From a virus, in IMG/VR virus record IMGVR_UViG_3300043256_000305, positions 1 through 41,518 of that record: a DNA stretch of 41,518 bases; one strand, 5' to 3'. The translations under genes and the position numbers were made by a program. Below the pieces are notes generated by a model, which saw only the letters and a program-made list of their open reading frames with translations, was not told the DNA's origin and searched no databases. Positions 14,470-21,461 of the stretch are shown piece by piece. Each line of letters starts with the position of its first letter. The stretch's first letter is position 1.

Positions 14470-14711
14470 AAACCGACAATCGCAACGTATTACAGAGTTT
14501 ATTTGGTGAGCCGACAGGCAATATGTTGCCGGACCTACCCACGGGAATGCTCTGTGACATCATGCCGTTGCCGGGCCACACACAGACACACGATCCTTGG
14601 TGTAGGTATTTTGATTCCCAGGCTCGTTGTGAATGTGGTCGGTTGCTGTATGACGGACATACCCCATGATTGCGGCACCCACAGAGGGAAACCACCGCTT
14701 ACCGGGAGACG
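14443..14711 (+). repeat. repeated gene-junction sequences
   Basis: GCACCCACAGAGGGA occurs at 14443-14457 and 14675-14689, each just before a gene start. A 21-bp stretch beginning ACCACCGCTTACCGGG occurs at 14691-14711 and identically at 15029-15049, again just before starts. All three junctions end GAGAC or GGGAC plus RTGA. The middle junction is a composite of the outer two. Confidence 0.65.
14466..14669 (+). CDS. small hypothetical protein, lower GC
   Basis: 67 residues; ATG overlaps the previous stop after the GGGAGACGAGAC junction sequence. The protein has CRYFDSQARCECGRLLYD near the C-terminus, a possible three- or four-ligand metal site (Cys/His), and PLPGHTQTHDP before it. Its composition is lower in GC than the genome average. 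Function unknown. Confidence 0.6.
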   Translation: MKTDNRNVLQSLFGEPTGNMLPDLPTGMLCDIMPLPGHTQTHDPWCRYFDSQARCECGRLLYDGHTP

Positions 14712-14715
14712 AGAC

Positions 14716-15057
14716 GTGACCGGCATTACGAGTAGCGTGGTGTATCGCACTGGCAGGCTGACGGTGGAGGATTACGAAGAAGCCATCGAAACGCTCCGGG
14801 ATGGTCAATCGCAACTGAAACCAGATGGCCGCCCGTGTGCGGTGTGTCATGACGGCGGTCACCAAGCCCAGCAATGCCACCACAATCCACTCGTGCTTGC
14901 CCGGAACTACATCGCTATAACTTCGGGGGTGTGGGTCTGCTTCCACTGCGGGGTGAGATTCACAGACGAAGCAACGGCGCGAGAACACTTTGGCACCAGC
15001 GAGGAAGAAATAGCTCAGTGCTTGGGAGACCACCGCTTACCGGGAGACGGGACATGA
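14716..15057 (+). CDS. C2H2-like zinc-finger protein
   Basis: 113 residues from a GTG placed right after the repeated junction sequence. It has a first Cys/His cluster (CAVCHDGGHQAQQCHH, about 40-55) and a second segment WVCFHCGVRFTDEATAREHF (about 73-92). The second matches the pattern of small phage zinc fingers in which C-x2-C is followed by an acidic helix and H. Probably a nucleic-acid-binding or adaptor protein. Confidence 0.7.
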   Translation: MTGITSSVVYRTGRLTVEDYEEAIETLRDGQSQLKPDGRPCAVCHDGGHQAQQCHHNPLVLARNYIAITSGVWVCFHCGVRFTDEATAREHFGTSEEEIAQCLGDHRLPGDGT

Positions 15058-15491
15058 CCGCCCTGCGCTGGATCCGACTCACCGCCGCCGTCCTGCTTTA
15101 CGGCGCGCTCGACCTTCTCGCCCGGCTCGGCGCGCGGCTCGCGAAGCGCGCGCTACGCCTCGACCTGCGGATCGACCGCTGGCGCCACGAGCTACAGCGC
15201 CGGCCCGGGACCGTGCGTGCGGTGACCGTTCTTGTGGAGTCGCGCGTGCAGCATGGCGCGACGAGCGGCGAGGAGCGATACGACTACCTCGACGACGGCG
15301 ACGTCGCCGTCCTTGCCCGGGCAATAGACAACCTCGGCTGCTACGTGACCGTATGGCCGCGCTGCCTGCAGTGGCGCCGGCGTGATGTGAAGTGCAGCGG
15401 CGTCCGGCTCGGCCTTCACGCGCTGGCGCCGGCGGACCGGGACGCGTGGGCGGATGCGCTCGCGAACCTCGACGGGGAGGCGGAGAAATGA
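15054..15491 (+). CDS. single-span membrane protein, unknown
   Basis: 145 residues; ATGA overlap preceded by the repeated junction sequence. Residues about 8-26 (LTAAVLLYGALDLLARLGA) form a membrane or amphipathic helix followed by an Arg-rich stretch. The C-terminal 90 residues are soluble, with VTVLVESRVQHG and a VLARA motif encoded by the dispersed palindrome (15313-15324). Genome-like high GC resumes here. Function unknown. Confidence 0.65.
   Translation: MTALRWIRLTAAVLLYGALDLLARLGARLAKRALRLDLRIDRWRHELQRRPGTVRAVTVLVESRVQHGATSGEERYDYLDDGDVAVLARAIDNLGCYVTVWPRCLQWRRRDVKCSGVRLGLHALAPADRDAWADALANLDGEAEK
15313..15324. repeat. 12-bp palindrome TTGCCCGGGCAA, copy 2
   Basis: Perfect copy inside a coding region, read as CTT GCC CGG GCA within VLARAI. 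CTT and GCA are uncommon codons here, suggesting DNA-level constraint. Confidence 0.7.
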
Positions 15492-16039
15492 GAACCGAGA
15501 TGCAGGACCTCGACGGCGACGGTGTCGCGGAGACGCCGGGCCTACTGATCGAGGGGACGCGCACCAACTACTTCCTAAACAACGAGGCGCCGGCCTGCCA
15601 GCGCGTCGGCCTCGCGCCGGGATGGTATTACCTCTCGGTGGCCGGCTGCGGCGCTTCTGTCACCATCGATGCGCGGTGGTCGGTCGAGAGGAACCGTCGG
15701 TCATGGCGCCGCCGGCTGTTCTCATGGCCATGGCGGCCGTGGCGGGAGTATGAGCCGCTACGCGCGGTCCATGGAAGGGGGCTCCGGTTCGAGGTCACGG
15801 CGCAGACACGGCTGCAACTTCACGTACATGGGGCACCTATCGCCGTGCAGCTCGAGGACGGGCTATTCGCCAACTCCTACATTCCGACGCAGGATGGGCC
15901 CGTCACCCGCGCGGCCGACTCGCTGTCGTATGTGGTTGGTCCCGCCGAGTCCATCCCGTGCGCCGAGCAGCCACGGAATCCGCCGCGGTGCTACACGCAG
16001 CAGCACGCGGACCGCGGCGACGGCGGGGGGCCGGCGTGA
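15488..16039 (+). CDS. stand-alone tail-fibre-type carbohydrate-binding-like domain
   Basis: 183 residues; ATG overlaps the upstream stop. The opening DLDGDGVAETPGLLIEGTRTN and the later QLEDGLFANSYIPT with VTRAADSLSY match, in the same order, segments of the fibre-like protein at the right end of the window (DLDGDGYFEEPGIMLEGQREN; QLENAAFPSSYVAT; VTRNADALTY). The central PGWYYLSVAGCGASVTI is typical of phage beta-sandwich carbohydrate-binding-like domains. An Arg/Trp-rich insert (about 68-85) is unusual. It is a free-standing paralogue located among early or accessory genes, not in the tail cluster. Confidence 0.7.
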   Translation: MRTEMQDLDGDGVAETPGLLIEGTRTNYFLNNEAPACQRVGLAPGWYYLSVAGCGASVTIDARWSVERNRRSWRRRLFSWPWRPWREYEPLRAVHGRGLRFEVTAQTRLQLHVHGAPIAVQLEDGLFANSYIPTQDGPVTRAADSLSYVVGPAESIPCAEQPRNPPRCYTQQHADRGDGGGPA

Positions 16040-16245
16040 CCGAGACGATCGAGCCCGGGATCCGGGGCCGCTGTCATGGCTGCGGCGAGCTCGTCCAAGC
16101 CGATCACGTGTCCGGTGGTCGGTATGGCCACACGATAACGGCATCAGAGCACGGCTGCGATGGTAACGAGGAACGGTGCGCGACTGTATGTCCCGTGCCA
16201 ATCCCGCTATCCTGCGGTCCGATCTTTCCAGAAGTGGAGGGCTAA
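16036..16245 (+). CDS. cysteine-rich small protein
   Basis: 69 residues; GTGA overlap. It has RCHGCGEL near the start, then paired histidines and cysteines (HGCDGNEERC, CPVPIPLSC). Probably metal-binding; no family recognised. Confidence 0.55.
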   Translation: MTETIEPGIRGRCHGCGELVQADHVSGGRYGHTITASEHGCDGNEERCATVCPVPIPLSCGPIFPEVEG

Positions 16246-16247
16246 CG

Positions 16248-16607
16248 ATGCGATGGTGGAAACGATTGCGACTTCGTAGGGCGATGCGCCGCACTTATCG
16301 CGGGCCGCCGCCTCCGTCGCACCCGATGTGCCGCTGTGAGCTCGACCCGACGGATCCGTGGGCGTCGAACGAGTGGCAGCGGACGCTCGTCACGCCGCTG
16401 TTCGTCGGCGGCCCCGCCGACGGCAAGCGCGACGAACCGCGGCCACGTCACGGGCTGCCGCTGCGGATCGAGTTGCCACTAGCCGACTTTGTGGAGGTAA
16501 GTTGGCTTGGTGATAACGATCCGCACGTGGAGCAACATTTCGCGTATGATAGCTGGGTCTACCGCCTCGGCCCGTACCGCGACGCCTTCACCGTGGAGTA
16601 CCGATGA
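16248..16607 (+). CDS. conserved FVGGPADGK-type phage protein
   Basis: 119 residues; start at ATG 16248 with SD GGAGG, not the earlier in-frame ATGs that lie inside the upstream gene. An Arg-rich N-terminus is followed by LFVGGPADGKRDE (about 50-62), IELPLADF and a C-terminal YRLGPYRDAFTVEY. The FxGGPxDG motif with a C-terminal Y-x-L strand occurs in many small actinobacterial and proteobacterial phage proteins of unknown function. Confidence 0.65.
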   Translation: MRWWKRLRLRRAMRRTYRGPPPPSHPMCRCELDPTDPWASNEWQRTLVTPLFVGGPADGKRDEPRPRHGLPLRIELPLADFVEVSWLGDNDPHVEQHFAYDSWVYRLGPYRDAFTVEYR

Positions 16608-16660
16608 CCCGGCTCGAGCGGCTCGTCCACTGGATTTACCGGCTCCTCCGCGGATGGTGA
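16604..16660 (+). CDS. possible 18-residue micro-ORF
   Basis: ATGA overlap with the previous gene; encodes MTRLERLVHWIYRLLRGW, a short amphipathic basic helix. Coupling and the overlap tiling of the neighbours are the only support. Confidence 0.25.
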   Translation: MTRLERLVHWIYRLLRGW

Positions 16661-16664
16661 TCGA

Positions 16665-16886
16665 GTGACTGCCCGCGGCCGCGTGGCCGAGCCGTACGCC
16701 TGCCGCCGCTGCGGCCGCGTGATCGCGCGGGGGCCGCAGCTCTGCGTCAAACGTACGCCGGCGAGCCCTTTCTGCTGGCCGCCCGACGGCGACGGATTCC
16801 TCGAGATCCAGCCCGGCCTGCTCTTGCGGCCGGGGGGCGGCGCCGAGCACCCTGTGATGCAGCCCGATGACCCGTATGCGGAGTGA
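16665..16886 (+). CDS. zinc-ribbon-like small protein
   Basis: 73 residues from GTG. ACRRCGRVIARGPQLCV provides C-x2-C and a third cysteine, with a fourth in SPFCWPP, consistent with one zinc site. The rest is Pro/Gly-rich. Overlaps the next gene's possible GTG start. Function unknown. Confidence 0.55.
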   Translation: MTARGRVAEPYACRRCGRVIARGPQLCVKRTPASPFCWPPDGDGFLEIQPGLLLRPGGGAEHPVMQPDDPYAE

Positions 16887-16888
16887 TT

Positions 16889-17107
16889 ATGCGAACTCGA
16901 CGTTTGAAGTGGCTGGCCACGGCCGGCCTTGCCCTGGCGCTTGTCGGCTACGCCGTCGGCCGGCAGCACCAGCACGACACGGTTGAGACCTGTATAGCTT
17001 TAGCCGGCAGCCTCGACCAGATGGTGACGATGTACGAGGCGGCGAATACGGAGATGTGGAGGGCGCTCGGCTATCTCGCGCGGCCGGTGGCGTCGCTGGA
17101 CCCCTGA
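16889..17107 (+). CDS. small single-span membrane protein
   Basis: 72 residues from ATG 16889 (a GTG at 16883 overlapping the previous stop is also possible). Basic N-terminus RTRRLKW, then a hydrophobic segment LATAGLALALVGYAVG, then a short soluble tail with one Cys. It could be a signal-anchored protein. No family recognised. Confidence 0.55.
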   Translation: MRTRRLKWLATAGLALALVGYAVGRQHQHDTVETCIALAGSLDQMVTMYEAANTEMWRALGYLARPVASLDP

Positions 17108-17214
17108 GATTGCTCGGCTAGGACGGACCGTAGTATTTTGGGGCTCGAGCGTGTCACCTCCGGCTTTTAGAAACGAGGCAACGATATGCCAGGATTCACA
17201 CCCCGGCGCGTGTC

Positions 17215-17394
17215 GTGAAGGACGCTATCATCAGCAGGACGCGTATGGCCGCGAAGTTCGATAGCGTCCTGGGGGCGCTAGGGTTCTTGCATAAGATGGC
17301 GATGGACGACGGAGCGAGGAAGAACCTCAAGCGTGCGATCATCTCGACTGAGAACGCGGCGCGGGTTTACAGACGTCCCAATCTCAAAGAATAG
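17215..17394 (+). CDS. 59-residue helical protein with coupled leader peptide
   Basis: Starts at GTG 17215; SD AGGGGAGAG of the next gene follows its stop. A 10-residue reading frame (ATG 17186 to TGA 17218, preceded by GAGGCAAC) ends in a GTGA overlap with this start, suggesting translational coupling. The protein (DAIISRTRMAAKFDSVLGAL, later FLHKMAMDDGARKNLKRAI) looks like a compact three-helix bundle. Together these account for the otherwise empty 17108-17405 gap. Function unknown. Confidence 0.55.
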   Translation: MKDAIISRTRMAAKFDSVLGALGFLHKMAMDDGARKNLKRAIISTENAARVYRRPNLKE

Positions 17395-17405
17395 AGGGGA
17401 GAGAT

Positions 17406-17696
17406 ATGCCGGACAATCAAGTCACATACGCGCACACCGAGGCGGACGTCGTGGACAGCACGACCCAGGTGATCGCCGAGGCCGCTAACCGCAAGTTCCT
17501 GCGGGTGCAGAACGACGACGGGGCGCTCATCGTCTGGATCAAGGTCGGCGCCGACGCGGTGCTCAACGAGGGGATTCGGCTCGGCCCGGGCGAGTTCTAC
17601 GAGATGCGCCAGGACAAGAACAACGTCGACCCGCACGTCGTGAACGGCATCGCCTCGGCTGCCGGTCCGGCGGTCGTGCTGGTGACGCAGGCTTAG
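17406..17696 (+). CDS. small beta-rich virion protein, tandem copy 1
   Basis: 96 residues; SD GAGGGGAGA. MPDNQVTYAHTEADV, KFLRVQNDDG, VWIKVG and the C-terminal GPAVVLVTQA are shared almost position by position with the next gene. This kind of small beta-sandwich (strands ending in AxxGxxLxPGExYE) is common in phage virions as decoration or fibre-associated protein. The duplication makes a multimeric surface role plausible. Confidence 0.7.
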   Translation: MPDNQVTYAHTEADVVDSTTQVIAEAANRKFLRVQNDDGALIVWIKVGADAVLNEGIRLGPGEFYEMRQDKNNVDPHVVNGIASAAGPAVVLVTQA

Positions 17697-17705
17697 GGGG
17701 CGGCG

Positions 17706-18005
17706 ATGCCAGACAACCAAGTGACGCTGGCGCACACCGTGGCGAGCGTCGACAACAATGATACGGCCATCATCGCGGCCGCGGCCGGCCGGAAGTACCT
17801 CAAGATCCAGAACACGCACGCCACGGTCAGCGTGTGGATCCTCGTCGGCGCCGCGCCGGTCGGCGTGGCGAACACCGGCATCAAGATCCTCGCCGGCGAG
17901 TCCTACGAGATGACCCGGGCGGCCAACAACATCGACCCGCGGGCCATCAACGGGATCGGGTCGGCCCCCGGCCCGGCGATCATGCTCGTGACGCAGGCAA
18001 CATGA
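17706..18005 (+). CDS. small beta-rich virion protein, tandem copy 2
   Basis: 99 residues, paralogue of the preceding gene (shared MPDNQVT, KYLKIQNTHA, VWILVG, GESYEM, INGIGSAPGPA and LVTQA). Its stop overlaps the start of the next virion gene. Role as for copy 1. Confidence 0.7.
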   Translation: MPDNQVTLAHTVASVDNNDTAIIAAAAGRKYLKIQNTHATVSVWILVGAAPVGVANTGIKILAGESYEMTRAANNIDPRAINGIGSAPGPAIMLVTQAT

Positions 18006-18781
18006 CCCCGCCCTACGACGGCACGCCCCACCTCCGCGGCCTCGAGATCGCCGCCGGCCTGTTCTCAAACGTACGCCCGGAGACGAAGTTCGGGCACGCG
18101 CTCTCGCTCGGGAACACCAGGGCGACCATCTGGTCTCCGATCGGCATCTACGCCTACCCGACGGTCGCGACCACGATGACGATCTCGAGCGGTAGCGTCG
18201 ACGACGTGGCGGGCAGCGACGGGATCTCGACGGCCCGCGTCATCGGGCAGGACGCGGACAACGTCGAGGTGTCGCGCGTCATGACGATGAACGGGCGTAA
18301 CGGCGTGACGATCCCGATCGACCTACTGCGCTCCTATCGCATCGAGTGCCTGACGAGCGACGACACGGCCGACGACGCGGGGAACAAGGGGAAGATCTAC
18401 GTCGGCTCCGGCGCGCTGACCGACGGGGTGCCGGCGAACATCTTCGCGCAGGTCGACGTCGGCCTCAACCAAACGCTCATGACCCCGTACACGATACCGG
18501 CGGGCAAGAAGGGCTGGATCACGCATCTGTACGCGTCGCTCGGTGGGGCGAAGGACCTGGCGCTGGAGATCTGCGTCCGGGAGCCGGGCGAGGTATTCCG
18601 GGCTAAGCGCGTCGATCACGTGCGGTCCAGCGTGTTCAGCCTCCCACTCGACCTGCCGATCGGCGGCAGCAACGCGGACGGCTCGATCCCGGAGAAAAGC
18701 GACATCGAGATGCGCGGCACGCTCGACGCGGCATCGATCGACGTGGCCGCGGCCTACGACATCGTGCTGATCGACATGTAG
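18002..18781 (+). CDS. virion structural protein (NGQTLM-type family)
   Basis: 259 residues; ATGA overlap. The order of segments is characteristic: an N-terminal FGHALSLGNTRATIWSP-like start, beta-rich middle with VIGQDADNVEVSR and TMNG, then LNQTLMTPYTIPAGKKGWIT, a YASLGGAKDLALEICVRE stretch, and a C-terminal VAAAYDIVLIDM. Many marine podo- and siphoviruses encode this family among virion proteins; its exact position in the particle is not known to me. It lies between the tandem pair and a remnant of a third copy. Confidence 0.75.
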   Translation: MTPPYDGTPHLRGLEIAAGLFSNVRPETKFGHALSLGNTRATIWSPIGIYAYPTVATTMTISSGSVDDVAGSDGISTARVIGQDADNVEVSRVMTMNGRNGVTIPIDLLRSYRIECLTSDDTADDAGNKGKIYVGSGALTDGVPANIFAQVDVGLNQTLMTPYTIPAGKKGWITHLYASLGGAKDLALEICVREPGEVFRAKRVDHVRSSVFSLPLDLPIGGSNADGSIPEKSDIEMRGTLDAASIDVAAAYDIVLIDM

Positions 18782-18793
18782 GAAAGGTATTGG

Positions 18794-18826
18794 CCGGCGG
18801 TGGTTCTAGTGACGCAGGCAGTCTAA
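18794..18826 (+). pseudogene. remnant 3' end of a third tandem paralogue
   Basis: The codons read P-A-V-V-L-V-T-Q-A-V-stop, matching the C-terminal GPAVVLVTQA of the gene at 17406 and LVTQAT of the gene at 17706, but no upstream reading frame for the rest exists. This looks like the scar of an unequal recombination or deletion. Confidence 0.65.
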
Positions 18827-18904
18827 GCAAATCTTTAGGAATTGTTGGCGCTATCGCGGCTCAATCGGTATCTTAACGGCGCGCATAGGAGAGGGGCTCT
18901 CGGC

Positions 18905-19504
18905 GTGACCGAAGGACAACCAGACAGGCCGCCCCCGGCGAGGGTGGCGGCGATCGACCCCGGCAGCGTGAAGGCCGGCATGGTGGTGCTGCAGATCCAG
19001 CCAGCCCCGCCCGGCTTCATCGTGCCCGATCCGGGCGACGTGGCGGTGCTTGCCCGGGCAACGGCGCGGACGGTACGGCAGGACGACTTCGCCACGCGTA
19101 TGTCGCGCCTTCAAGACATCATCGAGCAGTGGGCGGAGCACGTGCGCCGCAACTGGCAGCCCGAGCTCTGGTGCATCGAGGATCCCCGGGACTTCACCAC
19201 GAAGCAGCTCCGCGGCCGCGGGGCCGCCGTGAGCCTCGGCGCCGGCTTCGGCGTCGCCTGCGCGGCGTTCAGCGTGGCGGCCGGCCGCTGCGGCGTCGAC
19301 GTCACGCTCGTGCCGGCGCAGGAGTGGCTCCCAAAGACCCGCACCCGCAACCTCGTCCACTACATGAAGCACAACGCGGCTCGGGCCTGGCTGCGTAACC
19401 GCTGGCCGGCTCTGGCCTCGCTCACCGACGACGAGACCTTCGCCGCCGGCATGGCGCTGTGGGCCCACACGAAGGGCGCGATGGCCGCGGTCTACCCGAT
19501 CTGA
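18905..19504 (+). CDS. ruvC: RuvC-like Holliday junction resolvase
   Basis: 199 residues from GTG 18905, chosen for its AGGAGAGG SD; a TTG at 18842 is in frame but lacks one. RNase H-fold motifs: AAIDPGSVKAG (D18), LWCIEDP (E92), and C-terminal LTDDETFAAGMAL (D175/D176). The basic segment KTRTRNLVHYMKHNAARAW could contact junction DNA. Phage resolvases debranch replicating DNA before packaging, fitting its position between replication and packaging genes. The dispersed palindrome lies inside this gene. Confidence 0.8.
   Translation: MTEGQPDRPPPARVAAIDPGSVKAGMVVLQIQPAPPGFIVPDPGDVAVLARATARTVRQDDFATRMSRLQDIIEQWAEHVRRNWQPELWCIEDPRDFTTKQLRGRGAAVSLGAGFGVACAAFSVAAGRCGVDVTLVPAQEWLPKTRTRNLVHYMKHNAARAWLRNRWPALASLTDDETFAAGMALWAHTKGAMAAVYPI
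19050..19061. repeat. 12-bp palindrome TTGCCCGGGCAA, copy 3
   Basis: Perfect copy within the RuvC-like gene, read CTT GCC CGG GCA in VLARAT, using the same unusual codons as copy 2. Confidence 0.7.
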
Positions 19505-19514
19505 GGAGCGTACG

Positions 19515-19751
19515 TTGAACCAGAAAAGAATCGAGACGCCGAGCGACGTCAGGGCAACGGCGGTCTCCCAGATCGTACGGGCGAACTGCATGGCGCCCGA
19601 CTGCGCCTTCAACCAGCTCGCGTTTCAGGGCGCCGGTGTCGGCATGAGCGTTAACGAGCAGCAGGAGGCGGTGCGCCTCCACGTCCGGCTGAGCGGTCAC
19701 CGAGTCTACGTTCACGACGAGCGCGGGATCATCGTCTCGCCCGCCGAATAA
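19515..19751 (+). CDS. small Cys2-His2-like protein
   Basis: 78 residues from a TTG start supported by SD GAGGAG 6 nt upstream. CMAPDC (about 25-30) and later RLHVRLSGHRVYVHD (about 54-68) give C-x4-C and H-x6-H spacing, as in many small phage zinc-binding proteins. Function unknown. Confidence 0.6.
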   Translation: MNQKRIETPSDVRATAVSQIVRANCMAPDCAFNQLAFQGAGVGMSVNEQQEAVRLHVRLSGHRVYVHDERGIIVSPAE

Positions 19752-19771
19752 TTCTAAGAAGGAGGCACACG

Positions 19772-20014
19772 ATGCCAGAGTACAAAATACCGGCGCTCGC
19801 AATTAGGACTAGCGAACGGTTGATGATTCGGGTCGAAGGGGTTGAATCGGTGACGTGGGTCGTTCGGCTCAATATCGACAACGCCTACGCGACCGGCCGG
19901 ATCACGCAAGAGATGATAGACGACACCGACGTCGACGTGTTACAACTGTTTCTCGATGGATTACGAAGGCAAATCGCCGAGCTTGAGAAGCGGCCGTCCC
20001 CAATCCACCCGTAA
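19772..20014 (+). CDS. hypothetical protein
   Basis: 80 residues; strong SD AAGGAGG in a leader GGAGGCACACGA that recurs before the next gene. Beta-rich start (RLMIRVEGVESVTWVVRLN) and acidic helix (DDTDVDVLQLFLDGLRRQI). Composition slightly lower in GC. Not recognised. Confidence 0.6.
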   Translation: MPEYKIPALAIRTSERLMIRVEGVESVTWVVRLNIDNAYATGRITQEMIDDTDVDVLQLFLDGLRRQIAELEKRPSPIHP

Positions 20015-20031
20015 TTATTGGAGGCACACGA

Positions 20032-20535
20032 ATGGCACCGAAGAAGCTCACGCACACGCACAACCGCCTCGAGCTGATCATGCTCAAGGCGGCCCTCGGC
20101 AAGTACGCCGACAAGGTCAACTCGGCGATCACGGCGCTCTGCGGCGCCGGCCTCGGTAGGATTGCCGACGAGCAGCGCGACGACCTGCTACCGCTGGTCG
20201 GGGACGTCGGCGACCGCGGCGGCACGACCGTCGAGCGGCTCGCCGGCCTGATCGGCAGCATGGCGGCAGACGACGCGGTCACGCTGATGTCGACCCGGGC
20301 GGAGGCGCACGCCTATGAGGTCGGCCTGCCGATGGTCGCCCGCCGCCTCCGGACGATGGAGGGCGAGCTGCGCTCCCTCGGCCGCGACGACGTCGGCGAG
20401 TGGTGCGTGGAGACCGCCAACCACGTCGACAGCGTGCTCAAGGACCACTACGCCGAGCAGCTCTCGCACGGCGACGGCGGGAAAAAGCCGGCGAAGAAGC
20501 CCGCGGAGTCCCGCCAGCCGGCGCTGGTGCCATGA
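20032..20535 (+). CDS. helical hypothetical protein
   Basis: 167 residues; SD GGAGG in the repeated GGAGGCACACGA leader. Mainly alpha-helical with ITALCGAGLGRIADEQRDD and a Lys/Pro-rich C-terminal tail (KKPAKKPAESRQP). The stop overlaps the next start. No family recognised. Confidence 0.6.
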   Translation: MAPKKLTHTHNRLELIMLKAALGKYADKVNSAITALCGAGLGRIADEQRDDLLPLVGDVGDRGGTTVERLAGLIGSMAADDAVTLMSTRAEAHAYEVGLPMVARRLRTMEGELRSLGRDDVGEWCVETANHVDSVLKDHYAEQLSHGDGGKKPAKKPAESRQPALVP

Positions 20536-20693
20536 GCCTCGCGTTCATCATCTGCATGGTACGCGGGCATAGAAGGCAGGATCTCGAGGAGTGGCAGCCC
20601 GTCAAGCACGCCGTGCGCGGCGGTTGGATCTGGTTAGCTATGTGCTCCCGCTGCAGCCTAGCGTATTGGGAAACTGAGGAGGTGAAGCCGTGA
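20532..20693 (+). CDS. small protein with CxxC
   Basis: 53 residues, ATGA overlaps at its start and GTGA at its end. Contains FIICMVRGHRRQ and WLAMCSRCSLAYWE. The R-G-H then C-x2-C pattern suggests a small zinc site. Seen in other phages as a short hypothetical protein. Confidence 0.55.
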   Translation: MSLAFIICMVRGHRRQDLEEWQPVKHAVRGGWIWLAMCSRCSLAYWETEEVKP

Positions 20694-21079
20694 GGGCGCG
20701 CGATCTGCGGGACGTCGTCGAGGTGCTGATCATCCCGAGCCTCGAGCGGGCGCTCAAGGAGCTGTATGGCAAGGGCGGGAGCCGGCGCACGGCGCGGCTC
20801 CTAGTGCAGCAGTCGGTCGACCAGTTATACGGCATGATGGTGGTAGATAAGACGCCGGAGCCGGCCGCGACGCCGGCCCGTGGGATCACTGACGGCTTCG
20901 AGCTGACGAACCCGGCCAACGGCGGATCGACGCCGGGAGACTCCGGGAGCGTACCGGCGGTCGGTGCCAATCATGAGTTCGTCGAGAAGCCAGAGGGGCC
21001 AATACGGTGCGGCCGTTGCGGGGCGCTTGACGGCTCGCCGTCTGCGGCGCTGCCGTGTTCTAAAGGGCCGCTTGATTAA
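20690..21079 (+). CDS. hypothetical protein with C-terminal CGRCG
   Basis: 129 residues from GTG. An N-terminal helical part (VVEVLIIPSLERALKELYG) is followed by a Gly/Pro/Thr-rich linker and a short C-terminal metal-like motif HEFVEKPEGPIRCGRCGALD. The stop overlaps the possible TTG start of the HNH gene. Function unknown. Confidence 0.6.
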   Translation: MRARDLRDVVEVLIIPSLERALKELYGKGGSRRTARLLVQQSVDQLYGMMVVDKTPEPAATPARGITDGFELTNPANGGSTPGDSGSVPAVGANHEFVEKPEGPIRCGRCGALDGSPSAALPCSKGPLD

Positions 21080-21083
21080 AGAC

Positions 21084-21461
21084 GTGCCGATCCGGCCCGA
21101 GAACCTCGAGCTGTATCCGCCGGACTGGCCGCTCATCAGTGACCGGATCCGATTCGAGCGCGCCGGCGGCCGCTGCGAGTGCTTCGGCGAGTGCGGCCAC
21201 GACCACGAGGGCCGATGCAGGGCCGAGCACAACCGCGCCCACCCGGTCACCGGGTCGCTCGTCACGCTGACGACCGGGCACCTCGATCACTCGCCGGAGG
21301 ATTGCGACAACCCGGGCGGCCGCTTCATCTTGCTTCCGCTGGCGCACAGCAACCTGCGGGCCTGGTGCCAGCGATGCCACCTGGCCCACGACCGCGACCA
21401 TCACGCCGCGACGGCCGCGGCGACCCGCGAGCGCAACAAGGAGCAGATCGGCCTATGGTAG
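21084..21461 (+). CDS. HNH endonuclease
   Basis: 125 residues from GTG 21084 (VPIRPENLELYPPDWPLIS, the usual beginning of this phage HNH type); a TTG at 21072 is possible. Zinc and catalytic features: CECFGECGHDHEGRC, the LTTGHLDHSPEDCDN core with the HNH histidines and aspartate, NLRAWCQRCHLAHD, and C-terminal H-x-H. Phage HNH nucleases near terminase genes often help packaging or nick DNA. Here it overlaps a methyltransferase gene that could protect its targets. Confidence 0.85.
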   Translation: MPIRPENLELYPPDWPLISDRIRFERAGGRCECFGECGHDHEGRCRAEHNRAHPVTGSLVTLTTGHLDHSPEDCDNPGGRFILLPLAHSNLRAWCQRCHLAHDRDHHAATAAATRERNKEQIGLW

